This document shows positions 14,321 to 22,435 of a stretch of 22,435 bases of DNA, one piece after another. Origin of the DNA: an uncultured Bacteroides sp. (GTDB taxonomy: Bacteria; Bacteroidota; Bacteroidia; Bacteroidales; Bacteroidaceae); the NCBI RefSeq assembly GCF_900547205.1, contig NZ_URFY01000064.1, positions 1 through 22,435 on the forward strand, read 5' to 3'. The translations under genes were made by a program, and so were the position numbers. The notes under the pieces were generated by a model, which saw nothing but the letters and a program-made list of their open reading frames with translations, ran no database searches and was not told where the DNA came from. How positions within the stretch are numbered: position 1 is the first letter of the stretch; each line of letters starts with the position of its first letter.

Positions 14321-15214
14321 ATGAGCATTACTATTAAAAACCTCAATAAGATATATCCGAATGGGAATCATGCATTGAAAAACATCAATCTGGAAATTCC
14401 CACAGGGATGTTTGGCTTATTGGGTCCCAACGGCGCCGGTAAATCTACTTTAATGCGTATTCTGGTAGCCCTCATGGAGCCCACCTCCGGACAAGTCGAT
14501 ATCTGCGGATACGATTTGATGAAACAACGGAAAGAAATCCGTGGCATTCTGGGATATCTTCCGCAAGACTTTCGTTTCTTTGCCAAATACAAGACATATG
14601 AATTTCTGGATTATGCCGCCCGACTGTCAGGAATGACACAAAACAGGCAGAGAAAGCAGGCGGTGGATGAAATGCTCGAAAGTGTAGGCTTGTTTGATGT
14701 TCGTGAGCGATATGCCAATAAATTATCGGGAGGTATGAAACGCCGTTTGGGCATTGCACAGGCATTGATTCATCATCCTAAAGTAATCATCGTAGACGAA
14801 CCGACTACCGGACTTGACCCGGAAGAACGTATCCGTTTCCGTAACCTTCTTTCTGAAGTCAGCGAGAACGATGTAACCATTATCTTGTCTACCCATATCG
14901 TAGGTGATATTTCGAGTACCTGTAATAATATGGCATTGATGAACCGGGGAGAAGTCTCTTTCTACGGTTCTCCGCAAGATATGCTGAAAAAGGCAGAAGG
15001 CAAGGTGTGGCGAATCAGGGCCGGAGGTGATCAGTTGCATGAGATTGATAAAAAATATCCGGTCATCTCTACCATTCCGTCGGGGGCAGCTTGGGAGGTA
15101 CAAGTCGTTGCCGATAAAGTGGAAGGATACGAAGCCGAGCCGTTTCCGCCAAATCTGGAACACGCCTACGTCTATTATATGGAGAATCAATTAAACCTTT
15201 GGACTAACGACTAA
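14321..15214 (+). CDS. ABC transporter ATP-binding protein
   Basis: This 297-residue nucleotide-binding subunit sits on the cytoplasmic face and pairs with the permease encoded next. It has Walker A GPNGAGKST (35-43), the Q-loop LPQD (Q82), the signature LSGGMKRRLG (135-144), Walker B VIIVDEP (155-161), the D-loop GLDPEE and the switch histidine H193 (STHIVGD). The C-terminal 75 residues form an extra domain of the kind found in ABC-2/DrrA/NatA-like exporters. It is the first gene of a plus-strand operon; the permease starts 15 nt after its stop. The substrate is not indicated by the sequence. Confidence 0.93.
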   Translation: MSITIKNLNKIYPNGNHALKNINLEIPTGMFGLLGPNGAGKSTLMRILVALMEPTSGQVDICGYDLMKQRKEIRGILGYLPQDFRFFAKYKTYEFLDYAARLSGMTQNRQRKQAVDEMLESVGLFDVRERYANKLSGGMKRRLGIAQALIHHPKVIIVDEPTTGLDPEERIRFRNLLSEVSENDVTIILSTHIVGDISSTCNNMALMNRGEVSFYGSPQDMLKKAEGKVWRIRAGGDQLHEIDKKYPVISTIPSGAAWEVQVVADKVEGYEAEPFPPNLEHAYVYYMENQLNLWTND

Positions 15215-15229
15215 ACATGATACGCTGAT

Positions 15230-18200
15230 ATGACCTTTTTATCTAATATTCAATCGGTAGCAAAATATGAAAGCAAATTATTAATAAGAAGTTGGTTCTT
15301 CAGAGTGTTTACGGTTCTTGCCATAGGCATCACTACTCTATTTAATTTCATATTATTCGTTTCCGAAGATACTTACGGATTTTGGATTGCCATGTCCATT
15401 CCATCGAATATACCTTATTTAATACTCTTGTTGTTGAATACAGGGCAGGCGGTTATTGCCATCTTCCTTGCCTCCGATTTTCTGAAAAGAGATAAAAAAC
15501 TGGATACGTCGGAAGTCTTTTATGTCCGTCCGTTGAGCAATGCCGAATACGTTATTGGTAAAATCTGGGGAAATCTCCGTGTCTTTCTGTTGCTGAATCT
15601 CATTATCATGGGTATTACTATGGCATTCAACCTGACATCGGGAAGTGTAGACTGGATAGCCTATTTACTCTATTTCCTACTGATTAGTGTACCTACGCTC
15701 ATCTTTATTATCGGACTGTCCATCTTCCTGATGTTGGTACTGAAGAATCAGGCGCTCACTTTCGTAATATTACTCGGGTATATCGGGCTGACTGTTTTTT
15801 ATATTGCAGATAAGTTCTATTATCTTTTCGACTATATGGCTTATAGCCTTCCATTGGTGAAATCTACTATTGTAGGATTTTCCAATTGGGCAGTGATTCT
15901 GAACCATCGCGCCATCTATTTGCTTGCCGGATTGGCATGTGTCTTTTTCACCATCTCCCTGTTCCGGCGTTTGCCCCATTCGTCGCGCAGCAATTATCCG
16001 TGGGTGTTTCTTTCATTTTGTACTCTCCTGTTGAGCTTCGCCTGCGGATATTGGCATGTTCATTCTATTTTGTATCAAGGGGACATCAGAGCAACATATA
16101 CGGGGATTAATAATAAATATGTGACTACTCCGAAGTTATTCGTTCATCAATACGACCTTTCGGTAGAACAACGTCCTGATGGTATCTCCTCTGAAGTAAC
16201 CCTGAAAGGAGTAGCTCTGGATTCTGCTGCCGTATTTGCATTCTGTCTCAATCCGGGGTTGACTGTACGTTCGGTTTCTTCGGACGGACAGCCACTTAAG
16301 TTTGAACGTGACAAACAGATTGTGTTAGTGGATTTCGGCACCAATCTGGCAAAAGGTGATACCGCTTCGGTGACGATCAACTATGACGGGCAGATAGACA
16401 ACTCGTTTTGCTATCTGGATATTCCTCCCGAAGTGCTGCAAGCTCCCAAAAAGAAGTTTCTGTTCAATATGGATAAACAATACAGTTTCCAGACGAAAGA
16501 TTATCTGCTACTTACACCGGAAACCTATTGGTATCCTCGCTCTGGAACAAGCTATAGCGATGAAAATCCGGATTGGCAACAAACTTACTTCAGTAATTAC
16601 CATTTGAAAGTGAAGCCTCTCAACGGGTTGGTTCCTCTTTCGCAAGGCGAAGGCAAGAGTGATGAACAGGGGATTTATACGTTTAAGGGAGATTTTCCTT
16701 CTCAAACGATATCACTGATTATAGGGCAATATGAGCAGAAGAGCACAGTTTCGGACAGTGTCTCCTATAGCATCTGGTATCTGAAAGGACACGATTATTT
16801 CTCAGCAGCATTAGATTCTATCCAAGATACTATTCCATCACTTATACGTAATGTTAAAGACCAACTTGCACGTGAATATAAATTGGATTATCCTTTCAAA
16901 CGATTTTCTATTGTTGAAGTGCCGATACAGTTTGTTGGTTATGATCGTGCCTGGTCGCAAGCCCAAGAAACCATGCAACCGGAAATGGTGCTATTCCCCG
17001 AGAAAGGAGCATTGTTTGATGATTTGGATGTGAAGAAAATGGTGCAGAACCATATCCGTTGGTCAAAGTATGGGAATAATAACGAAATCAGTGTGCAGGA
17101 AGCCCAAATGCGTGTATTTGGCAATTTTAGCTGGATGTTCATGCAACAGGAAGGCAATTACAATTTCTCATCCGGTAGTAGAGGAAAGGGCAATCTGTCA
17201 TCGGAGGCCAATCCTTATTTTATATTCCCGCAAATCTACAATTTCCGTTATAATATCTTCTCTTCGGAGTGGCCTGTAGCCAATCGTGCGATTGAGTTGT
17301 ATCTGCAAAAGAAGTCGGAGAATGGTGGATGGGAACGCCAGATTAATGGTATTAGTAATAATGAGAAGGCTATTCTTATGCTTGAGAAGCATACATTTAA
17401 GGAATTGCTGGCGGATGTGGAACTACGCAATCTGCAAAATAACATTGTGGGGCAGGAAGCAAGCCGACTCTTTGCCCGTTCTGAAATAAATTTAGGTGTG
17501 GAAGCATTCAGGGATTCATTGTACTCGATGTTGAAGCGTAATACTTTTCAGAATATAAAGTTTGAAAATATGCTTGATACATTGGGGAGGATAAGCCGTA
17601 CGGATATCTCTTCACGCTTGGAAGAATGGGAAACGCCTACTTCTCTTCCTTTCTACTCGTTGGGAGAACCTACATTGACTAAAATAGTCAATAAGGGTGG
17701 GGAAGAGTTTTTTGTATTGAATATGTTGATAAGTAATAATTCGGACTATGACGGGATTGTCCATATGAAGGTTCGCAAAGACGGATGGTGGAGTGACCCC
17801 ATTGAGGACCCCAGAGCCAGTGTAAAAATTGAGATAGGCGCCCATACTAGTAAGAAGTTTGTTTCTGTCTGGGAAGATCAAATCCGTAATGTTGAAGTTA
17901 ACACGATGGTTTCAGGCAATCTGCCCAATGTTATCAATATGAGCATAGGCAACATCAAACAGGAACGGAATAAAATAGTGAAGGACAGCATCTATACCTT
18001 GCCCGAATCCTCGTTCGAATTGTCGGGAGAGGTCATTGTGGATAATGAAGATTCTACTCTTTTTGTTCTTTCTGAACCACCCGTCGTAGGGCTTCTGCCT
18101 AAGTGGCTGGATGAAGTGGAAGAAACACCTTTCAAATATTCAGGTATATCCTGGTGGCGTCCACCTTTGCAATGGACAGCTACTACCAATGAAAAATACT

Positions 18201-18547
18201 ACGGAAAATACATCCGCTCGGCCTTTGTGATAAAGAGTGGAGACGGTAGCCTGACTGCTACATGGAAAGTTCCTGTGCCCGAAGCAGGGCAGTATGACCT
18301 ATATTATCATGTATTTAAGGATGATGAACTTCGATGGAACAACCGTCTTCAGGGAGAATATCATTTCAAAGTGAAGTATGACGGTGGAACGGAAGATGCC
18401 TACATCAACCTGAGAAAAGCCAATGAAGGTTGGGAGCAGGTCGGAAGTTATTACTTTGGCTCCGATACCATTCAAGTGGTGCTGACGGATGAATGCAAAC
18501 TGCGGTCTGTATCAGCCGACGCAGTGAAAATAGTGAAACGATATTAA
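15230..18547 (+). CDS. ABC-2 permease fused to degenerate M1-like region and golvesin-like domain
   Basis: This is a 1105-residue fusion. Residues 1-280 hold about seven to eight hydrophobic segments of an ABC-2 permease (for example FFRVFTVLAIGITTLFNFILF, IPYLILLLLNT, FVILLGYIGLTVFYIA). Residues about 300-900 resemble the beta and helical parts of M1 aminopeptidases, as in known permease/M1 fusions. A GAMEN-like stretch (QETMQPEM, near 580) is followed by KKMVQNHIRWSKYGNN near 602-616, where HExxHxWxG should be. The zinc ligands are missing, so it is probably not a metallopeptidase. The C-terminal 100 residues (about 1005-1105, TATWKVPVPEAGQYDLYYHVF to SADAVKIV) resemble the golvesin-like domain of the exported protein at 6801-9719. 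The large soluble part should be periplasmic. A role in moving or scanning a cell-envelope substrate is inferred. The TolC-like gene starts 20 nt downstream. Confidence 0.85.
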   Translation: MTFLSNIQSVAKYESKLLIRSWFFRVFTVLAIGITTLFNFILFVSEDTYGFWIAMSIPSNIPYLILLLLNTGQAVIAIFLASDFLKRDKKLDTSEVFYVRPLSNAEYVIGKIWGNLRVFLLLNLIIMGITMAFNLTSGSVDWIAYLLYFLLISVPTLIFIIGLSIFLMLVLKNQALTFVILLGYIGLTVFYIADKFYYLFDYMAYSLPLVKSTIVGFSNWAVILNHRAIYLLAGLACVFFTISLFRRLPHSSRSNYPWVFLSFCTLLLSFACGYWHVHSILYQGDIRATYTGINNKYVTTPKLFVHQYDLSVEQRPDGISSEVTLKGVALDSAAVFAFCLNPGLTVRSVSSDGQPLKFERDKQIVLVDFGTNLAKGDTASVTINYDGQIDNSFCYLDIPPEVLQAPKKKFLFNMDKQYSFQTKDYLLLTPETYWYPRSGTSYSDENPDWQQTYFSNYHLKVKPLNGLVPLSQGEGKSDEQGIYTFKGDFPSQTISLIIGQYEQKSTVSDSVSYSIWYLKGHDYFSAALDSIQDTIPSLIRNVKDQLAREYKLDYPFKRFSIVEVPIQFVGYDRAWSQAQETMQPEMVLFPEKGALFDDLDVKKMVQNHIRWSKYGNNNEISVQEAQMRVFGNFSWMFMQQEGNYNFSSGSRGKGNLSSEANPYFIFPQIYNFRYNIFSSEWPVANRAIELYLQKKSENGGWERQINGISNNEKAILMLEKHTFKELLADVELRNLQNNIVGQEASRLFARSEINLGVEAFRDSLYSMLKRNTFQNIKFENMLDTLGRISRTDISSRLEEWETPTSLPFYSLGEPTLTKIVNKGGEEFFVLNMLISNNSDYDGIVHMKVRKDGWWSDPIEDPRASVKIEIGAHTSKKFVSVWEDQIRNVEVNTMVSGNLPNVINMSIGNIKQERNKIVKDSIYTLPESSFELSGEVIVDNEDSTLFVLSEPPVVGLLPKWLDEVEETPFKYSGISWWRPPLQWTATTNEKYYGKYIRSAFVIKSGDGSLTATWKVPVPEAGQYDLYYHVFKDDELRWNNRLQGEYHFKVKYDGGTEDAYINLRKANEGWEQVGSYYFGSDTIQVVLTDECKLRSVSADAVKIVKRY

Positions 18548-18566
18548 TTAAATAACAGCAAACTAT

Positions 18567-20063
18567 ATGCAAAGTGACTTACTACTATTAAAAAGAATGC
18601 TATTGGCAATTGTTGTTTTCATGGGGATAACCTTGCCCTCGCAAGGACAAATACCCTTAACGATTGACAAGGCAATGGAGATTGCGCAGGAGAACAGTCC
18701 TTCCCTTCGCCGTTCGTATATGAATTTGGAGAGATATAAGCAGAATCTGATAGCACAGAAGGCTTCGTTGAAATCACGATTCTCGCTGAATCTGAATCCG
18801 TTGGATTACAACAAGAACAGACGTTTCGACAATCGTCTGTCGCAATGGTATACCAATGAATCGCTCAGTAGCAGCGGAACTTTTCAGATTGACCAGCCTA
18901 TCTTGTGGACGGACGGAATGATTTCTTTAATCAACAAATTCGGATGGCAAGATAATAATTCAATTCTGGAAGGGAACAAAACCAGCGACCGCGCATTCAG
19001 CAACGACCTGTATCTGCAACTGACGCAACCTATCTTCACTTACAACAAGCGTAAGATGGAGTTGAAGCAAATAGAATATGATTACGAAAATGCCGACATC
19101 AGTTATGCTTTGCAACGGTTGAATACGGAAAAGAGTATAACCGACCAGTTTTATGCTGTTTACATGGCTCAGAGTAACTTGGAAATCAGCCGTGAAGAAC
19201 TCATCAATGCCCAGCAAAGTTATGATATAATAAAAAATAAAGTAGAAGCGGATTTGGCTGCCAAAGACGAACTGTTTCAGGCGGAACTGAATCTTGCCAC
19301 AGCCCGTTCGTCGGTAGACGAGAGTCAGGTAAGCATGGAAAATGCCAAAGATAAGCTGAAACAAACACTTGGAATGGATTTAGGTGAAGATATCCTTGTC
19401 TTTGCCGAGGTTGACATAAAGCCTATTCAGGTGGACTTAGATCAAGCTATCACGCACGGGCTGGGGTCACGTTTGGAGCTTCGTCAGCGTGAAATTCAAA
19501 CCAAGGAACTCGAGTTTGATATGATTAAAACGAAAGCGTTGAATGAGTTTAAAGGGGATGTGTCTCTATCCTTCGGATTGATGGGAGATAACCGTCATTT
19601 GAATAAAATGTTTAATAACCCGACACAGAACCCGCGTGTATCTATCAGTTTTACCGTTCCTATTTTCGACTGGGGTGAAAAGAGAGCACGAATCAAAGCG
19701 CAAAAGGTGGCGCAACAGATTAACGAACTTGAGTTTCACGAAGAGAAAGTGGACATTGAGCTGAATATCCGCCAGGTATGGCGTAGCCTTGAGAATCTGA
19801 GGACACAGATTAAGATAGCCGAGCAGAATGTGCAAAACGCTCAGTTGACCTATGATTTGAACCAGACGCGTTATCGGGAAGGTGACATTACCGGTATGGA
19901 AATGAGCCAGTTCCAAACTCAGCTTTCAAATAAGAAAATCACTTATACGCAAGCGTTGATCAACTACAGAATAGAATTACTTAATCTTAAAATCCTTTCA
20001 TTGTATGACTTCGATAAGAATATTCCAATAGTCCCAATGAAAGATATAATCGATAAAAAATAA
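18567..20063 (+). CDS. TolC-family outer membrane efflux protein
   Basis: This 498-residue outer-membrane channel subunit has a signal peptide (LLLKRMLLAIVVFMGITLPSQGQ) and two repeats of the OEP type. Each has long coiled-coil helices: for example SNLEISREELINAQQSYDIIKNKVEADLAAKDELFQAELNLATARSSVDESQVSMENAKDKLKQTLG near 200-265, and ELNIRQVWRSLENLRTQIKIAEQNVQNAQLTYDLNQTRYREGDIT near 395-440. It would form a trimer spanning the outer membrane and periplasm and dock with the adaptor encoded next. The start at 18567 could instead be the internal ATG ten codons later, which still leaves a signal peptide. It is the third gene of the export operon. Confidence 0.93.
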   Translation: MQSDLLLLKRMLLAIVVFMGITLPSQGQIPLTIDKAMEIAQENSPSLRRSYMNLERYKQNLIAQKASLKSRFSLNLNPLDYNKNRRFDNRLSQWYTNESLSSSGTFQIDQPILWTDGMISLINKFGWQDNNSILEGNKTSDRAFSNDLYLQLTQPIFTYNKRKMELKQIEYDYENADISYALQRLNTEKSITDQFYAVYMAQSNLEISREELINAQQSYDIIKNKVEADLAAKDELFQAELNLATARSSVDESQVSMENAKDKLKQTLGMDLGEDILVFAEVDIKPIQVDLDQAITHGLGSRLELRQREIQTKELEFDMIKTKALNEFKGDVSLSFGLMGDNRHLNKMFNNPTQNPRVSISFTVPIFDWGEKRARIKAQKVAQQINELEFHEEKVDIELNIRQVWRSLENLRTQIKIAEQNVQNAQLTYDLNQTRYREGDITGMEMSQFQTQLSNKKITYTQALINYRIELLNLKILSLYDFDKNIPIVPMKDIIDKK

Positions 20064-20070
20064 GCAGGCC

Positions 20071-21132
20071 ATGAAACAGTATCACATTTTAATTGCATCT
20101 TCTTTATTAGCAACTATAGCGTTAACAAGTTGTGGCAACAAACCGCAGAACGCACCCAATAACATTGCCACTCCGGTATCTGTAATCGAACTGAAAAAAG
20201 GATCGATCAGTAAGCTGATAAATACTACAGGAACAGTGCAGCCCACATACGGGGTGTCTCTGAACTCAGAAATGAGCGGCTATTATAAACTTAAAACCAA
20301 TCCCAAGACCGGAAAACCTTTCAAGATGGGGGATAAGGTAAACAAGGGAACGCTGATTATTCAACTGGAAGATAAAGAATATGAAAACGGTATTGCCATC
20401 GATGCTAAAAAACTGAGTCTCGAAATAGCCGAGCAGGAGCAATCGAAGCAAAAGGCTCTTTATGAAAAGGGTGGGGTGACGATGAGCGAGATGCGGAACA
20501 CGGAAGTAAAAGTGACGAGTGCCCGCTATGATTACGAAAACGCCCAACTCAATCTGGAGAAGATGAAAGTGAAAGCACCGTTTGATGGCGTGATTGTTGA
20601 TTTACCGCATTATACCACAGATATTAAGGTAGAACAAGGCAAGCCGATGGTGGGGCTGATGGCTTATGATAAAATGTACATGGATATCAATTTGCCGGAA
20701 AGTAGTATCCGATATATCAAGGAATCACAACCGGTATATATTACTCATTATACGATTCCCGGTGATACGCTGAAAGGGAAGATTAGCGAACTATCTCCCG
20801 CTATCAGTTCGGAAACACGTACCTTTAAAGGAAAAGTGTTGGTCGACAATAATCAGTTGAAACTTCGTCCGGGTATGTTTGCCAAAGCGGATATTGTAGT
20901 GGACAGAGCCGATAGTGCCATTATTATTCCTAAAGACGTGATTCTGTCAAACCGTCGTCGCAAGTATGTATATATCGTCGAGAAGAATACCGCAAGGATA
21001 CGTAACCTGCAGACCGGGCTGGAAGATGAATACAACATTGAAATTGTATCCGGGCTTAACGTAAACGACAATCTGGTAGTGAAAGGTTTCGAAACATTGA
21101 AGGAAGACGCTAAAGTAAAAATTCAAAAGTAA
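20071..21132 (+). CDS. HlyD/AcrA-type periplasmic adaptor lipoprotein
   Basis: This 353-residue membrane fusion protein has a lipoprotein signal with lipobox LTSC at residues 18-21. The residues after the cysteine (GNKPQN) lack the acidic surface-export signal of Bacteroidetes lipoproteins, so it should stay periplasmic. Domains in order are lipoyl/barrel-sandwich half (VSLNSEMSGYYKL to KVNKGTLIIQLEDKEY), alpha-hairpin (about 110-160), second lipoyl half with the signature KAPFDGVIVDL, beta-barrel (SPAISSETRTFKGKV) and membrane-proximal domain (ARIRNLQTGLEDEYNIEIVSGL). It bridges the inner-membrane pump and the TolC-like channel. The upstream gene ends 7 nt before it; the RND gene starts 48 nt after it. 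Confidence 0.93.
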   Translation: MKQYHILIASSLLATIALTSCGNKPQNAPNNIATPVSVIELKKGSISKLINTTGTVQPTYGVSLNSEMSGYYKLKTNPKTGKPFKMGDKVNKGTLIIQLEDKEYENGIAIDAKKLSLEIAEQEQSKQKALYEKGGVTMSEMRNTEVKVTSARYDYENAQLNLEKMKVKAPFDGVIVDLPHYTTDIKVEQGKPMVGLMAYDKMYMDINLPESSIRYIKESQPVYITHYTIPGDTLKGKISELSPAISSETRTFKGKVLVDNNQLKLRPGMFAKADIVVDRADSAIIIPKDVILSNRRRKYVYIVEKNTARIRNLQTGLEDEYNIEIVSGLNVNDNLVVKGFETLKEDAKVKIQK

Positions 21133-21180
21133 ATCATTCGTGTGATGAACAAACACACCTTTTGAAAATAGGAAGTACTT

Positions 21181-22417
21181 ATGAAGAATATAATCAAATT
21201 TGCAGTAGGCAATCCGGTTACGATTTGTATGATTGTATTTGCACTCTTGTTGCTGGGAAAGGTATCCTACGACCAGTTGAGTGTAGACTTATTGCCTGAC
21301 TTGAACAATCCCCGCTTGTTTATCGAACTCAAAGCGGGCGAACGTCCTCCTGAAGAGATTGAAAAACAATTTGTGAAGAACATGGAGTCCATGGCTATCC
21401 GGCAGAGTGACGTCACTCAGGTGTCATCTGTGATTAAAGCGGGTACGGCACGAATTACCGTCGAATATACTTGGACAAAAGATATGGATGAGGCTTTCCT
21501 CGATTTGCAGAAAGCAATGAATCCGTTTGCTCAGAACAAGGAGATTACTGAGTTGAAGATTACGCAGCACGATGCAAATCTGTCTCCGGTAGTTCTGGTG
21601 GGTATGTCTCACCAGAATATCACGGATATGGCGGAATTGCGGAAGATAGCCGAAAGCTATATCCGCAATGAGTTGATTCGTCTGGAAGGCGTGGCGGAAG
21701 TGACTCTTTCGGGAGAAGAAGTGACAACACTTACTGTTCAGACCGATCCTTATAAACTGGATGCGTTCCAACTGAAGATAGAGGATATCGCTTCACGTAT
21801 TGAGTCCAACAACCAGAGTATATCCGGAGGACAGGTAAGTGAGTTGGGATTACAATATCTGGTGAAGAGCTCGAGCCTATTCTCGTCAGAAGCTGATTTT
21901 GAAAATCTGATTGTCGGATATAAACCCGTTCAGCAACAGGCAACTACAGGGAATAACTCTTCCGAAACGGCAACAGATGCCAACAAAGCTCCTATCTTCC
22001 TGAAAGAAATAGCGACGGTGAAGTTTGTGAACGCCCGGCCTGAGAATATTGTGCGTATCAACGGGAAGCGTAGCATCGGTTTGTCTATCTATAAAGAGAT
22101 GCGTTTCAACACTGTGAAGGTGGTAGATGAGGTAAGCAATCGACTGGCAGTGATAGAGAATGCTCTACCCGGCTATCATTTTCAGGTAATTTCCAATCAG
22201 GGAACTTTCATCAAAAGTGCTATCGGAGAAGTGAAAAGCAGTGCTATATTGGGTATTGTTCTTGCCATCATCGTATTGTTCGTATTCCTTCGTCGAATGG
22301 GAACAACGCTGATAGTCAGCCTTTCCATTCCTATTTCAATAGTCGCTACCTTCAATCTGATGTTCTTCAACGGACTTACATTGAATATTATGACGCTGGG
22401 TGGGCTGGCTCTAGGGG
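21181..22417 (+). CDS. RND-family efflux transporter permease, 3' truncated at contig end
   Basis: The frame starts at the ATG at 21181 (MKNIIKFAVGNPVTICMIVFALLLLGKVSYDQLSVDLLPDL) and is open to the end of the window. The first 412 residues match the inner-membrane pump family AcrB/MdtBC/HAE: TM1, the porter domain entry (ERPPEEIEKQFVKNME), a low-complexity insert (QQQATTGNNSSETATDANKAP) and TM2-TM3 (AILGIVLAIIVLFVFL, SLSIPISIVATFNLMFF). It breaks off at TLGGLALG. The next residues in the family are usually VGMLVD with the proton-relay aspartates in TM4, so those cannot be checked. Genomic sequence ends at about 22417; the rest is adapter. It is the fifth gene of the operon. Confidence 0.92.
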
Positions 22418-22435
22418 CTGTCTCTTATACACATC
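22418..22435. other. Nextera/Tn5 mosaic-end adapter remnant at the contig end
   Basis: The last 18 bases are CTGTCTCTTATACACATC. This is the reverse complement of the Tn5 mosaic-end sequence used in Nextera libraries, lacking one base. The reading frame turns from the conserved LGGLALG to AVSYTH at exactly this point, which confirms non-genomic sequence. Confidence 0.97.

Overview
The window looks like a contig-end piece of a Bacteroides chromosome. The basis is several promoter boxes of the Bacteroidetes type (TAnnTTTG near -7, TTTG near -33), weak Shine-Dalgarno sequences, and proteins that read as typical gut Bacteroides housekeeping and envelope genes. The species cannot be fixed from sequence alone. 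The right end is not genomic: the last 18 bases are the Nextera/Tn5 mosaic-end adapter, so the final gene is cut by an assembly end.

Layout. 1-152: short leader with no recognisable gene. 153-3524 (+): mfd. 3569-4125 (+): a ParE/RelE-type toxin-antitoxin pair behind a textbook Bacteroides promoter, closed by a 42-bp perfect palindrome that also encodes the end of the convergent gene. 4163-6022 (-): YgiQ-type radical SAM protein. 6040-6189: an inverted array of 8-bp repeats around a conserved core. 6188-6720 (-): two small coupled genes, one TusA-like but lacking the TusA cysteine. 6801-9719 (-): exported amidase-fold protein with a golvesin/xanthan-lyase-like domain. 9737-9851: perfect 32-bp inverted repeat. 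9973-11964 (-): NagB-like domain fused to a LmbE/PIG-L deacetylase, in which three of the four NagB catalytic residues are replaced. 12111-13761 (-): probable operon of a small hypothetical protein, a PlsC-like acyltransferase and an omega-amidase-like nitrilase. 13762-14320: non-coding region with a 22-bp degenerate tandem array and a second copy of the 8-bp inverted array. 14321-22417 (+): five-gene export operon (ABC ATPase, ABC permease fused to a degenerate M1-peptidase-like region and a golvesin-like domain, TolC-type outer membrane factor, lipoprotein HlyD-type adaptor, RND pump).

How the parts fit. The right-hand operon contains an inner-membrane ABC pair, an outer-membrane channel, a periplasmic adaptor and an RND pump, so it is a trans-envelope export locus with two energy sources. 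Its permease ends in a periplasmic domain that resembles a domain inside the exported amidase-like protein at 6801-9719. The minus-strand genes in the middle are mostly separate metabolic or envelope genes.

The items most worth a second look are the NagB pseudo-active site fused to a deacetylase, the ABC/degenerate-M1/golvesin fusion inside an RND operon, the two related 8-bp inverted arrays, the 22-bp array beside one of them, and the adapter at the 3' end.
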